From assembly GCA_022835595.1 (NCBI GenBank), contig BQUP01000004.1, positions 1,922,001-1,986,000 of the forward strand: a DNA stretch of 64,000 nt, given 5' to 3'. Numbering within the stretch: position 1 is the first letter of the stretch; each line of letters starts with the position of its first letter. The notes under the pieces were generated by a model. It searched no databases and was not told the origin of the DNA. It saw only the letters and a list, made by a program, of their open reading frames with translations. The translations under genes were made by a program, and so were the position numbers. This DNA comes from Cystobasidium ongulense (Eukaryota; Basidiomycota; Cystobasidiomycetes; Cystobasidiales; Cystobasidiaceae). This document shows, piece after piece, positions 23,763 through 35,075 of this stretch.

Positions 23763-25882
23763 ATGTTGTCCCTACAGGTGCTTCAAGCATCCTTACTAGT
23801 CGCCACATGGATGAAGTCTTCCAGTGCTACGGTTCAGAACCCCTCAATCCTGAAGACCCCACCGATGTAAGTGGTCTAATTCCCTCCTCAGTCTGTCCAT
23901 GGTCGTCCGTATTGATACGATGGCAAATTCACCTGCGTACTATAGGGGTTTCAATGATTGGAGTCGCTTCCAATGCAACATAAGCGAACAGTTGTTCGTC
24001 GACACCGCCGATGCCATGGCATCGAACGGTATGCTCAAAGCAGGCTACAATCGTAAGTACTTCCGAGATCTGGGCGACGGCCAGCTCTGAAACTCACTAG
24101 CATTGTTACAGGCGTCAATATCGATGACTGCTGGCCAAGTGGAAGATCCGATGATGGTACCCTGATGTGGAACACAACCATCTTCCCAAAAGGCTTGCCT
24201 TGGCTTGTAGATTATGTAAAGAACAAGGGTTTTCACATGGGTATCTACTCCGACGCAGGTAATTTAATTAAATAGTTTGAGGGTAACCAGACGCACAGCT
24301 AATTACGCAACTTTGGTCCGACCTAGGCAATGTAACGTGTGGCAAATTCGTAGGCTCGCTAGGCTATGAAGAGCAAGATGCCAAAACTTTCCGAAGCTGG
24401 GGAATAGACTATCTGAAGCTAGACGGATGCAATGTCTATAATGGAACAGACCAGACCCTAGAAGAGCGATACTACGAATTATACCACCGATGGCATGAAG
24501 TATTCTTGAAATATCCAATGATATTCAGTCAATCTGCACCTGCTTATTTCTCAGCATACGGTGATACGGGTCTGAATTTGACGGATTGGTATACTGTTAT
24601 GGATTGGGTGCCTCTGAATGGAGAATTGTCAAGACATTCGAATGATATTGCTGAGTACAAGTATAGACCAGATGTAAGTGAACTGCATTTACTCTTACTC
24701 ATGGCTTCTGCTGATATACGTTCTGAAACAGCCCTGGAATAGCGTCATGACAAATTATGGCTATGAAGTAGTTGTCATGGCTATGAAGTAGTTGTCGCCC
24801 GCGTTCAAGCTCCCGGCTATTTCGTATGTCCTGTCTTCTATCGAATTGAATTATTCCTCAAGACCGTCGCTAATGCTTTATTCAACATAGAACGACCCGG
24901 ATTTCCTAGTTGTCGACGAACCGGCTCTGACTCTTACCGAGCATAGAGCACACTTTGCACTTTGGTCGATCCTATCCGCCCCTCTTATCGTCAGTGCCTA
25001 TGTTCCCGACCTCCCGAAAGAGACCATCGAGTACTTGACAAACGAGAGACTTATCGCCATCAACCAGGTAGGTCCCATAAACGATACTTGTTTTAAATGC
25101 GCAACTAAGACTGCATCGATCTATCTGCTTTAGGATACACTCGGACTTCAAGCCACTATAGTCAGTCGGGAGAATCTAGCTTTCGATGTGCTTTCGAAAT
25201 CGCTCTCGAATGGAGATAGAGCAGTCGGTTTACTCAATAATGGCAGTACACCTTCTTCCTACTCGATACCCGTTGCACGTATTGGATGGACTAAAGATTT
25301 AGGATGCGAGCTAGAAGCAGTTGAATCGTTCAGCGGTAACAAGACGGATATCAACGCATGCGAAGCAAATGCTGCTTTGACTACCACTCTAGCAAGTCAT
25401 GAAGCTGTCGTTTGGAGGATTTCAAATGGAGGAAAAGGAGGTTGGGAATCAACAGGCGCTATCTTTAATTCTGCCTCGCTCGCTTGTCTCACTATGGCCG
25501 ACTCAAGCGTGACATGGGAGACTTGCAATGCAAGTGATGGACAAGTATGGACGGTTGGAAAGAAAGGGAGCTACATCAAGAATACTGCGGCTGGGACGTG
25601 CCTGTCTGCCTCGACAAATGGGACACTGTCTATGACAAAGTGCGGAAGTGGATCAAAGGGCACGGAGTTCGCTTATAATACCAGCGGGAATATCAAGAGT
25701 CCGGCCATGAACTATCAATGTCTCACTGCTGGCGATGATGGTACTGCTTCTCTAGCAGACTGCCTCAACCTTGCTAATACACAGGTGTTCGAGCTGCCTT
25801 CCGGTAAGTCGTATTTGAGGTTGACTGTGTTCTGAATGTTTTGTGCTGACTTATTTCGCACATTGAAGGATGGCAACTTTGA
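23763..25882 (+). pseudogene. GH27 alpha-galactosidase with ricin-like tail, frame disrupted by a 20-bp duplication
   Basis: Eight exons (23763-23866, 23946-24052, 24112-24258, 24327-24673, 24732-24823, 24891-25067, 25134-25803, 25869-25882). The product would be secreted: the signal peptide starts MLSLQVLQASLLVA. The catalytic domain has PPMGFNDWSRFQC, VNIDDCWP, the nucleophile in YLKLDGC and the acid/base region HSNDIAEY. The enzyme removes terminal alpha-galactose from oligosaccharides. After it come three ricin-like modules, e.g. CLTMADSSVTWETC and CLSASTNGTLSMTKC, probably carbohydrate-binding. In exon 5 a perfect 20-bp tandem duplication (24757-24796) shifts the frame and exposes a stop. 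The exons total 1658 nt, and without the extra 20 bp they would be exactly 546 codons. All other motifs are intact, so this is a recent break or an assembly error. An unspliced last exon would stop at 25835. Confidence 0.85.
24757..24796 (+). repeat. Perfect 20-bp tandem duplication in GH27 exon 5
   Basis: Two adjacent identical units of ATGGCTATGAAGTAGTTGTC. The unit length is not a multiple of three. Confidence 0.95.
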
Positions 25883-26598
25883 AACTAGAGAGATGGAAAG
25901 TTTGTGCGTACGTGTAAGCAGGTAGTCAGAAGTAGATCTGACACGCGGTACCGGTTCAATGATTTAAGTACAGCGAGACTATTGAGAGAAGCCAATCAAG
26001 CGGACCGTTGGCAGTCCAGCACCATATCACATACAATGTAGCATTACTTTGTGCACGCAATACGGGCATAAGCAGTGCCCTGGCTTTTGCAGCATCACCA
26101 ACGACAAATAGCGTGCTTACCTGGCTGAGCTGTCATTACACAGTAGTTACGGTATTATTAGATGGGTTCGGATGCCGTTGGTATGGTTACTCTTGCCCGC
26201 GATCGCGATCTTCGTGGCGAATTTGTTGTGTGCCTGAATTGGGACTGAACGAATTCCAGCAAAGCAGAGAGAGTGAATGGGCGATGAAGCTGAAGGTGAG
26301 GATAGCAGCAATACTATGTCCAGCTGGAGGTGGCATTGACCTGGTATTCGTACATCCCCGTTGAGCACTCTCCCTTCGCAACCAAAGAAAGGACAAAGCA
26401 AAGCAAGCAACTCAAGAGAAGCCCCGAGCGAGAGCATCATCAACGCGTCTCACTCGCTGCTTCCACCTCGACCACATCTTTCAACATTCACACTACCGTC
26501 AATCACGCTCATTATCCTCGAATACGACGCCAGTGTATGGGCTCTGTCCCAATCTCTACACTCTCTGCAAAGGCACGTGCGCGCCCATTCAACAAAGC
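25883..26598. other. Intergenic
   Basis: About 715 bp holding the 3' region of the alpha-galactosidase and the promoter of the GPI-anchored protein gene. Frames here lack motifs. Confidence 0.5.
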
Positions 26599-27946
26599 AT
26601 GGCCTGGCGGATACGCCTGGCAGCAGCAATAGCAGGACTGGCTGTTCTCAACGCACCCACAGTAGCACTGCTGTCGCCATTCAGCGCACCCTCGTCCGAC
26701 ACAGGCCTCGTCGCTCCTCTCGCCCCTCCAGCCGGGATTTCTCGCCGATCACCTTCTCCTCAAGGCATCACTCTTGCTGATCCTACAGACACATCTAATT
26801 CGACATCTGCCACTTCTACTCTACCCGCTGGATATTCCTTCCCGCAACCTTTCGAGTGAGTTTGCGAAGGGCAACCTTTGCGGATGAAAGCAACAAAAGC
26901 TGACCGCGTATATACTTGATAATTCTGCTAATTTCAACAGTGCCGTCCTCGGCATCAACTTCACTTCCACTTCATGTCCCACCTTCTTCAACCGCTTCCT
27001 CGCAGACCCAGCTTTCAAGGCCTGTGCCCCGCTATCACTGCTTGTGCGTAACATACCCTTCAATATCAATAAAGTAGTAACAACAAGCCAAATGCTGACA
27101 CATCCCCTCTTCAATAGCTCGACACTTCTACGACCTTCTTCCAGGCACTACAAAATGCAAGTCTATTGCCCGCGGTATTGGACCAAATTTGCTCTGCGGA
27201 TGCAGATACCTGTTTGGGGGTAATGAGTGATTACGCTGGTCAAATAGAGCAGTCTAGTACATGTAAGTGTTACTGCCTGCTCTATCAAGGTCGGTGTACA
27301 TTGTACCGCGTCTAATTTCTCGCACCCTCCTCTCGAACGTTTACTAGGCGGGCCCGACCTTCGCAAAGGCAATATGTTAGCTGTCTCCGCCCTGAATGGC
27401 TTCCGGAACTATAAGCTCTATCTTCAAGCAGGCTGTTTGAGAAATCCCAACACACAAAAATATTGCTTAGCGGAAGCTGCAAATTCAACGAGTCCGAAGT
27501 GAGCGCTGGAGTTTCTCAACCTGAACCCACCCTTACGGTAATTCTGATGATAATGGTTGAACAACCTCTACAGTGACTTGTATCTGTATTACCTACCTGG
27601 GGGAACTAGTCTGCCATCGGGCGAGAAACCTACATGTAATAGATGTTCGCAATCTTTGATGGGCACTTTCAGGTATGCGAAAACAACGTTCGACACGAAA
27701 CACATCACCCGCTATCAAGCTGTACTAACGTTGGACTTTCCCCTCAGCAATTATGCTTCAAATGCTACCCTTCGGATATCAGAAATATACATCAATGCGA
27801 GAAATATCATTTCCTTATCTTGTGGACCTTCTTTTGCGCCAATGGTAGCAGCGACGAAAACGGCAGCTGCATCTCGGAAAATAATAGGAGGTGGAGTCGT
27901 AATCCTCACTACTCTTTTAGCTGGTTTATTGGTCGCGCTAGCATAA
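26599..27946 (+). CDS. GPI-anchored cysteine-rich cell-surface protein (DUF7729-like)
   Basis: Six exons (26599-26855, 26941-27043, 27118-27262, 27348-27498, 27574-27672, 27748-27946) give 317 residues. The N-terminus MAWRIRLAAAIAGLAVLNA is a signal peptide. A Pro/Ser/Thr-rich linker follows. The folded part has a fungal cysteine pattern: TSCPTFFNRFLADPAFKAC, LDQICSADADTC, CGPDLRKG, YCLAEAAN, LYYLPGGTSLPSG and TCNRCSQSLM. The end is small residues, then KIIGGGVVILTTLLAGLLVA, a GPI-addition signal. I recall this cysteine layout as the fungal DUF7729 family; the name is from memory and function is unknown. GPI8, which would attach the anchor, lies elsewhere in this window (54-55 kb), but that is coincidental linkage. 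Confidence 0.85.
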
Positions 27947-28488
27947 TTGAATAAGGCAGCGGGGGTTTTGAAATGCTTTCGGGAGAAACTATTCGGCCAT
28001 GCTTGATGAGAAGGAGAGGGAGACTTCAGTGTTGATGTAAACATACAGTACGATGGGGAAAGCCAGGAACGGACAAATTTGAAGGACAGTACCAGTAAAA
28101 ACACACAAGATACCGTACACAATCGTTAGGGAAACAAATCCATATGTACAACAGACAAAATCACGCACAATATTAGTAGCAGGAACTTTAGTAATCTTCA
28201 GGAAATAATCAGTGTTGCAGTACTGCTCTCTTCATCTGGGTCGCCATATGCATACCTTGCTCTTCACGGTACAGCTTTCCAGATAATTGGTCCGGTGGTC
28301 GATCACGCTTGCTACCTCTACCGATGTCTTCCCTGCCATGACTAGATAGAGTACAAGAAGCCCTGTCTTAACGAGCAGCCGCAGCGGTCACGGAACCCAC
28401 TTGTGATGGTACATGATTCAGATACGCTAGCTGAGTGTAGTGCACTCTGAATTTGTTCCTGGCTCTCCCACCAACGCATTCACATGCT
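27947..28488. other. Intergenic
   Basis: About 540 bp upstream of the first DUF4188 gene. No gene seen. Confidence 0.5.
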
Positions 28489-29635
28489 ATGACCGCGCAA
28501 GGCAAGATGATGGCGAAACTGCCACCACCGGCCTATGCAGGTTTGAAGCCAACTCAAAAGCCCCGGTCACAAGCGAATTGGAATCAAAAGATAGCCGAGC
28601 TGGGTGTATTCCGTGATCAATTAAGTCTGGCACACTGGCTCCTCGCTGGCGCAACTCTACACGCCTTGCTTATTCTCGTCCTGCCGCCGCTTCCAAAGAC
28701 AATCATCGTACTACCTGTACTTGTACTGGCCACTTGGAAGGTCCTCCAAGCTATCGTTGCGATTTCCTCGTATAGGCCTGGGAAAGCTGGTGATCATGTT
28801 ATACTAGGGAAATTTGGTGCTACGATGGAGAAAGACATCAAGTCTGATGGCGGGGTATGCCTGCTCATTTCGGGGGCTCGCTCGAATCAGTTGAGTTGCA
28901 CTTGGCAATTTGTTTTTATCACCGCTCAATGGAACGTGAGAATCGATTACTGCAGAACTGACATTGATTTATAGTCCATTAGGAATGCTGGCACCAGGCT
29001 TCAAAGAACTGGGTGATTACTTACAGAAAATGCAGAAGGAATTGGAAGTGAATTCCGAAGAATTCGATTTCTTGGGATATCAATCTTGCATCGGGCTAGA
29101 CAGTTCCAGAAGTAATTCTTTAATATCTCATTACTATTTCAGGAACTATGAAGGTTTACACAAGTTCGCTCATTCTGGTATTCATAGAGTTGGATGGGAT
29201 TGGTGGAATAAAACCATTAAAGAACATCCTCATCTCGGAATGTGAGTATACTCGGACTTCAACAACTTCCTGAAAATGCAAGCGGCCTCTGATTAGATTT
29301 CCGTTTCGTTCTTGACACCGCAGCTTCCATGAAACTTTTCACTCCCCAGCTGGTCATTGGGAATCTATACGCATCAATCTTGAACCCAGTGGAATCGGAG
29401 CGACTGTCTTTCCGTACATGACAGAAGAAGGTGAACGAACATGGCGTACACCGATGGAGGATGCTATGAAGGGTAGACTGAAGACGAGTCAAGGACGTAT
29501 GCTGAGAACGCAAGGGAACGATAATGATCAGTACGATTTGTCTAGCAATGGTCAGTGATTTGATACTATTGCCGACGACACTTCTGCGTAATCGGGCTGA
29601 CTTGCGACCTGGACATAGATAAGGTAGTCCTATAG
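28489..29635 (+). CDS. DUF4188-family protein, copy A
   Basis: Four exons (28489-28889, 28975-29241, 29324-29550, 29619-29635) give 303 residues. One or two hydrophobic segments (WLLAGATLHALLILVLPPL, IIVLPVLVLATWKVL) lie near residues 45-85. A globular domain follows, with SDGGVCLLISGARSN, PLGMLAPGFKELGDYLQ, SHYYFRNYEGLHKFAHS, WDWWNKTIKEHPHLG and FHETFHSPAGHWESI. The last motifs are typical of DUF4188, which has a dimeric alpha/beta-barrel-like fold related to small haem or monooxygenase proteins. An oxidoreductase role is inferred from the family only. The final exon is 17 nt. Exons 2-4 match copy B in length exactly (267, 227, 17 nt). Confidence 0.83.
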
Positions 29636-30265
29636 AGGGTGACCATCTTGGAGGCCTTTCTACTTTGAGAGCTCCCACCTTTCAGATACCGGATTCAGGC
29701 ATGTGTCTTTCGTAGCAGGATCCCATAGTTGCAGTGATGGCTGTGCCCTAAAGAAAGCTAGGGCAGTATATGGAGAGCAGAGTCAATACTACTGCTAAAA
29801 GCGAGCTCGGTGTAATAAAATCATGTACCATATATTCTATTCTTACAACACAAATCACCTGTATAACAGGAAGTCTATACCCTTATGCGGAAAGGCTAGT
29901 CAGCTGAAAGGGTAGCAATCCATGCAATTAACGACTATTGTAGCTTTTTAAAACAAGTGCTTATTCTGTTTATTCTTAATCATGTGGTTTCCGACGTCGA
30001 ACATTGCAGGATTGGTCATGCTAGCTTGCTCTACTACTGATGGCAATCCATCAAGAGCAAGCAGAGCAACACCGTTCCCCGCTACTCGTTCTCCTGTCTT
30101 TGTGAATTACAGGCTCCCTACAAGTGGCCCTGCCTTACTTCAATACCTTCCTCGGGCTTTGTTTCAGAAGATCGACGCACGTGTCCCGACGCCGTGTTCG
30201 CAGCGAGCACTCCTTCTTCCTCCTTGCACTTCTTCCAACAGCGCCCACTACAGGGCAAGACAGCA
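29636..30265. other. Intergenic between DUF4188 copies
   Basis: About 630 bp, probably the terminator of copy A and the promoter of copy B. No other feature seen. Confidence 0.5.
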
Positions 30266-31390
30266 ATGCTGCCGCCAGCAGCTTACACAGGATTGAAGGC
30301 AAATCGAAAGCCCCGCTCACAAGCATTGTGGAATCAGAAGGCGGCAGGATTGGGAGTATTACGGGATCAATTAAGCCTGGGGCACTGGGTACTAGTTGGT
30401 GCAACACTCCAAGCTCTGCTTGTTCTTGCACTACCGCTCTCGAAGAAGATCATAGTGGTACCTGTGCTCGCGTTGGCAACTTGGAAGCTACTGCAAGCTG
30501 TTATTGCAATATCCTCCTATAGACCTGGTACAAGTGATGACCATGTTATACGAGCCAAACTTGGTGCTACAATGGAAAATGACATTAAATCTGATGGTGG
30601 GGTATGTCTGCTAATCCTGGGGACCCGCTCTTATCAGTGAGTACTTGATCGCCCGCCACCGCTCTATATAATAACGTGGAAGTTAATTCTTGTGATGAAC
30701 TGACGTGATATGAAACAGTCCATTAGGTATACTAGCACCAGGATTTAAAGATTTAGGTGGATATCTACAGAAAATGTTGAAAGAGTTAGAAGCAAAATCA
30801 GAAGAATACGATTTCTTAGGATTTGAATCATGCATTGAATTAGGTGATTTTAGAAGTAATTCTTTGAAATCTCATTATTATTTTAGAAATTATGAAGGAT
30901 TACATAAGTTTGCTCATTCTAATATTCACAGAGAGGGTTGGGATTGGTGGAATAGAACTATTAAACAACATCCTCACTTGGGAATGTGAGTTATTCTAGT
31001 CGGGCCACTGCACGATTTTCTCCAGCAAAACACAAGCGGATCTCCTGACTGACTGGACTTGTATATCTTTCGATGCACTATAGCTTCCATGAGACTTATC
31101 ACTCTCCAGCTGGTCATTGGGAAGCAATCTATGGTAATTTCGAACCTAGTGGAATAGGAGCGACTGTCTTTCCATATACGACAGAAGAAGGTGAACAGAC
31201 ATGGCGTACACCCATGGAGGATGCCATGAAAGGTAGATTGAGGACGAGTCAAGGACGCATGCTGAGAACCCAAGGAAATGATAATGATCATGTTGATTTG
31301 CCTAGTTATGGTGAGTGGATTATGTTTTGACCTGTTGAATCTTTCGTGGAGCTGACTTGTGATACGGACGCAGATAAGCAACATTTTTAG
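30266..31390 (+). CDS. DUF4188-family protein, copy B
   Basis: Four exons (30266-30636, 30719-30985, 31084-31310, 31374-31390) give 293 residues. It starts MLPPAAYTGLKANRKPRSQA, aligning with copy A after its first ten residues. Hydrophobic segments WVLVGATLQALLVLAL and IIVVPVLALATWKLL match copy A. The globular motifs also match: SDGGVCLLILGTRSY, GILAPGFKDLGGYLQ, YYFRNYEGLHKFAHS, GWDWWNRTIKQHPHLG and FHETYHSPAGHWEAI. Differences are mainly conservative, so both copies look functional. Copy B has noticeably more A/T-ending codons in exon 2 (30719-30985) than copy A. The substrate and reaction are unknown. Confidence 0.83.
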
Positions 31391-33510
31391 TGAGAAAGGC
31401 TATCGGGGTCGCTCGTGATTTGTAGCGCTTTCCCTTGGCTTGGCCTTGAACCTCATGCTGCTTGTGTAAGTTGTGCCTATGTGTTGCAGTATTATCTGGT
31501 GGTCTGGTGCTTCGCTTGATCTGTCAGTACCAGGATATTAGGTATTTCAAGTAATGATGCTCGTAATGAGCTTTATGTGAGAAACGTGACACGTTGCAGT
31601 TGCCGGCAATGCTACATTCGCGTAAAAACTAAGCTACATGCGTATATGTGGAAGGGGATGTACATGCGAGATGACAGCAAGCTAAGACGGTAGAGCGAGA
31701 GTCAGTAATGTGAACGCTTGAGCGAGTGCAGATAGGAGAGGGAGGAAAGGTGACAGGCTCAGAATAATGGCCGTTAAATTAGGTTTAGTGGCGGCCGGTT
31801 TCGCCATGTATGCGTACGAAGACCGTCGTGATGATTGAAATATTCATCTTGCAAATGATGGGAGGGCATAGCAGCCGGGTAGATGGGGAGGTAACGAGAA
31901 AAGGAAGTTGGCTTACCTGGATCTTTGAATGGCCTTCTCATTTTCGTGATATGCTGGGTCTGTGAGAGGGGAGATGCTCAGCTGAGTGAACAAGGGGCGA
32001 GGGAGGGCCAGAAGAGTGAGAAGGGGGATGGATGAGGGAGAGTGGGAGGTCTCAGAAGAGTTGCGCCAAATTATCTGTCATTGCCCGAAGACTGAGACGG
32101 TAACTAGGAAAAAGAAGCATAGGTCAGTACATGCGAACGAGATGATCACAGAAAGTCCACCATTCACTCACTTCCATTTGTTGTTGTTTAAACTATTGTG
32201 CATACTTCATCATTGAGAGGGAGAGAGAGGGAAGTGGGAGTGTGATGGATGGAGGATGTTTGACCTAGGCCATCTGAAATTTTCGCTTACACTCAAGAGA
32301 GGGAAGCAGGACCTGGACGAGCAGAGGAACGACGACAAGAAGCATCAGCATGGTTTGTCGAGTGTGCTCTCATCCACCACGACAGTCCCGAAGCAGGAGT
32401 GTCATCGCATCGTTCAGAGAGAAGATTGTAAGTATAAGCATCGCAAGCCCTGTAAGGCTGCTCAGCGACTCTAGTTTGAATATTGATACATGGTGTTCAT
32501 CTGGTGGGGTGATGGAAGGGAGGATGTGTGGACTGTAGTGGAGGACGTGTGCATGCTGTGTAGACTCACCCTTCAACGTGGTCCTGCTTGCATGCTTTTC
32601 CAAGCTGCTGTGCGGTTGGAGAGAAGAGAGCCGCCAGAATTCTGCAGCAAGGAAGGAAATGGGCGTGCTCATGGTGGCAATACTGTGTATCTGTCCACAC
32701 CTTGCAAGCTGCACTGCACCGACTCATACATGCACACTGGGATAGTCTACGCACTCTCACCCTCTTCATCTTCCTCCGACACCCTCAGTCTTGTTATCCT
32801 GCGACTTTCTCGATCACCCACTCGCCTTCTGCGCTTCAAGCTGCTTCTTGCTCTGAAATCCATCAACAAAGTCAAGGTTCAGGGCGACTGCTGCGGTAGC
32901 TGCGTGGCATGCATGTCATATGAGACACACTTCAGGCTGAAATGCTCATCAAGCCAGCTCGACCGGCCTGCGGATCGGCCAGGCTCTCGACGCGAGCCAC
33001 CTTCCTATCCCGGATCAGCGCGCCATTCCTACTTGTAATGGACAAATACAGCGTGCCATCCATGAGCAACACTGCTCGGGTGCAGACATAAACAACCACA
33101 TTACAGGCAGGTCCCTTGTTTGGGGAGATTGGCAAGCGAGCATCGTCCACTGTCTGGCGTTCAAGCCACTCGAAACGCTCAAGTATGGAAATCATTCTGA
33201 CATACACCACCGCTCCCATTCGGACTCTTGTAACTTATTGCATTCTTGTGGTTCGCTTGTGTGTTTTGTCTTGGGTCTTGCTTTAAAACGGCCTGCTCAT
33301 CTCACTGTCACTCCTCTCTTCTCTTCCCATCACCTCACTCTCCTACATCTACCATACACTAGATCCTAAGCTCCAATCTATCCTAGACAGGACCAACACT
33401 CCAACGGAACAAGGGCAGGAACCTCATCCACTACATTACAGTGCACTTTCGTCTTCCTTCCTTCTTCACTTTACTTCACTTTACCTCACCTTCCATCCAA
33501 TCTATTCAAG
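31391..33510. other. Largest gene-free interval
   Basis: About 2.1 kb before the GH16 gene. It contains purine-rich stretches (31980-32060, 32215-32245) and CT-rich sequence close to the GH16 start (33300-33500). Only one weak candidate, a 32-residue two-exon frame on the minus strand (31774-31941), can be drawn. I see no RNA gene or repeat element. Confidence 0.5.
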
Positions 33511-34605
33511 ATGGTCGCCGGTCAGATCACCTCCGCAGCAGTCATGCTCCTAGCATCTGCTTTCACATTCAGCTCCGTCAACGCAGGCGAGCTGGACGTT
33601 CCAGGTGCCGGCACTTTCATCCCTCGTGCTGCCCCTCTCGTCAAGGACTACAAAAGAGCCACCAGCAAGACCTACAATGTCGCTCAGGATTACTCTGGCA
33701 GTAACTTCTTTGACGGCTGGTCCTTCTTTAACTGGGCCGATCCTACCAATGGCATGGTCAATTACCAAGGTAGCGGTGATGCCTGGAGCAAAGGCCTGGT
33801 GTCGATTGATGACAACGGCAGAGCGTGAGTGACACTATTGGCTTCGAACATCCTTGCGTCCTTATACTAATGCTTGCCAATCACCAGTATTATGAAAGTG
33901 GACGACTCCACATGGCTACGTGAAGGCTCATACCGAGACTCTATCCGAGTCACATCAAACACACCCTTCAAAAAGGGTCAACTCCTCGTTCTCGATGCTC
34001 AGCACATGCCATACGGGTGCGGTACATGGCCTGCCTTCTGGACAGTCGGCGCCAATTGGCCATGGGGAGGAGAGATTGATATTGTAGAGGGAGTCAACAA
34101 CCAAGACCGCAACCAAATGACACTTCACACTGGACCAGGCTGCGAAATCCAAAAGACTACCAACTTCGCCGGTAACATCTTACAAGAATCATGCGATGCC
34201 TTCTACAACTACAACACAGGCTGCGGTATTCAAGACCCTTCTACTAAAACATACGGTAAAGGTTTCAACAACGGTGGAGGTGGTGCATTCGCAACACTCT
34301 GGACGGACGATGGTATCTCAATCTGGTTCTTCGCACGAAACAATATACCTGCAGATCTATCAAGCAAGAAGCCCAATCCTTCAAACTGGGGACGTCCTAG
34401 AGCCCACTTCGCCGCTGATGACTGCGCAATGGGACAGTTCTTCGGTGATCAAACTATTGTTTTCGATACTACCCTTTGCGGTGACTGGGGTGGTGCTACT
34501 TACCAATCTGGTGGATGCCCAGGAACATGCTCTCAGAGAGTCGCAAACCCAAATAACTTTAAACAAGCTTACTGGGCTATCAACTATGTTCGTGTCTTCC
34601 AATAA
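33511..34605 (+). CDS. Secreted GH16 endo-beta-1,3(4)-glucanase-like enzyme
   Basis: Two exons (33511-33824, 33888-34605) give 343 residues. Signal peptide: MVAGQITSAAVMLLASAFTF, ending near SSVNAGE. The catalytic core is ANWPWGGEIDIVEGVN, with the E-x-D-x-x-E triad of GH16. Flanking motifs are NFFDGWSFFNWADPTNGMV, GCGTWPAFWTVGA and the C-terminal YWAINYVRVFQ. These fit the fungal laminarinase-like branch, which cleaves beta-1,3/1,4 or 1,3/1,6 glucans of its own wall or of plants. Six or more cysteines in the second half suggest disulfide bonds. There is no GPI signal, so the enzyme should be released. A CT-rich leader precedes the ATG. Confidence 0.93.
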
Positions 34606-35075
34606 ATCATCGAGACTCTCGCAACAAGAAGGCTTCTTCAAGGGGAGATACGACTAGAGCAAGATACAACATTTTTCAGCATCACATCATTTTTCATCAT
34701 TATTCAGACAGGACATCACTAGAGGGGTATAATATCAGTAGCTTAGATCGGTACAAGGAGGTTTTATGTTGTCATATCAGTGCAATCTTCTTTCACTTTG
34801 GGATACCCGCGTCATTATCTTTAGAGCAATACAGCCGGCTTATATTGATCTTTCAATCCGCTCTATACTAACTTGACTCTAAGTTATTATTTGAAGTCTA
34901 CTTGCCTGAGACGATGTACTTGTCTTCCTTGCTCTCTGCACAAACACGACCGACAATAATCCAGCGCCACTCGCCACGTCGTGGGTTGCAGGATTACAAC
35001 CCGGCCTGAGCATGCTCTCTCGTCTCTTGTTTTCAAACCGACACCCAGCTTGCCGTCGGAGCAAGGAAGCTTACT
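34606..35075. other. Intergenic
   Basis: 470 bp between the GH16 stop and the Lunapark start on the same strand. Nothing else supported. Confidence 0.5.

Noticed and set aside
31771-31840. Plus-strand exon resembling the end of complex I subunit NDUFB3 (LGLVAAGFAMYAYED)
   Set aside because: No upstream exon with the DPWA..EAWR motif could be found, so the resemblance is likely chance.
32490-33038. Plus-strand frame of about 180 codons in the 2.1-kb gap
   Set aside because: Low-complexity composition, no conserved pattern, and competing frames of similar length on both strands.
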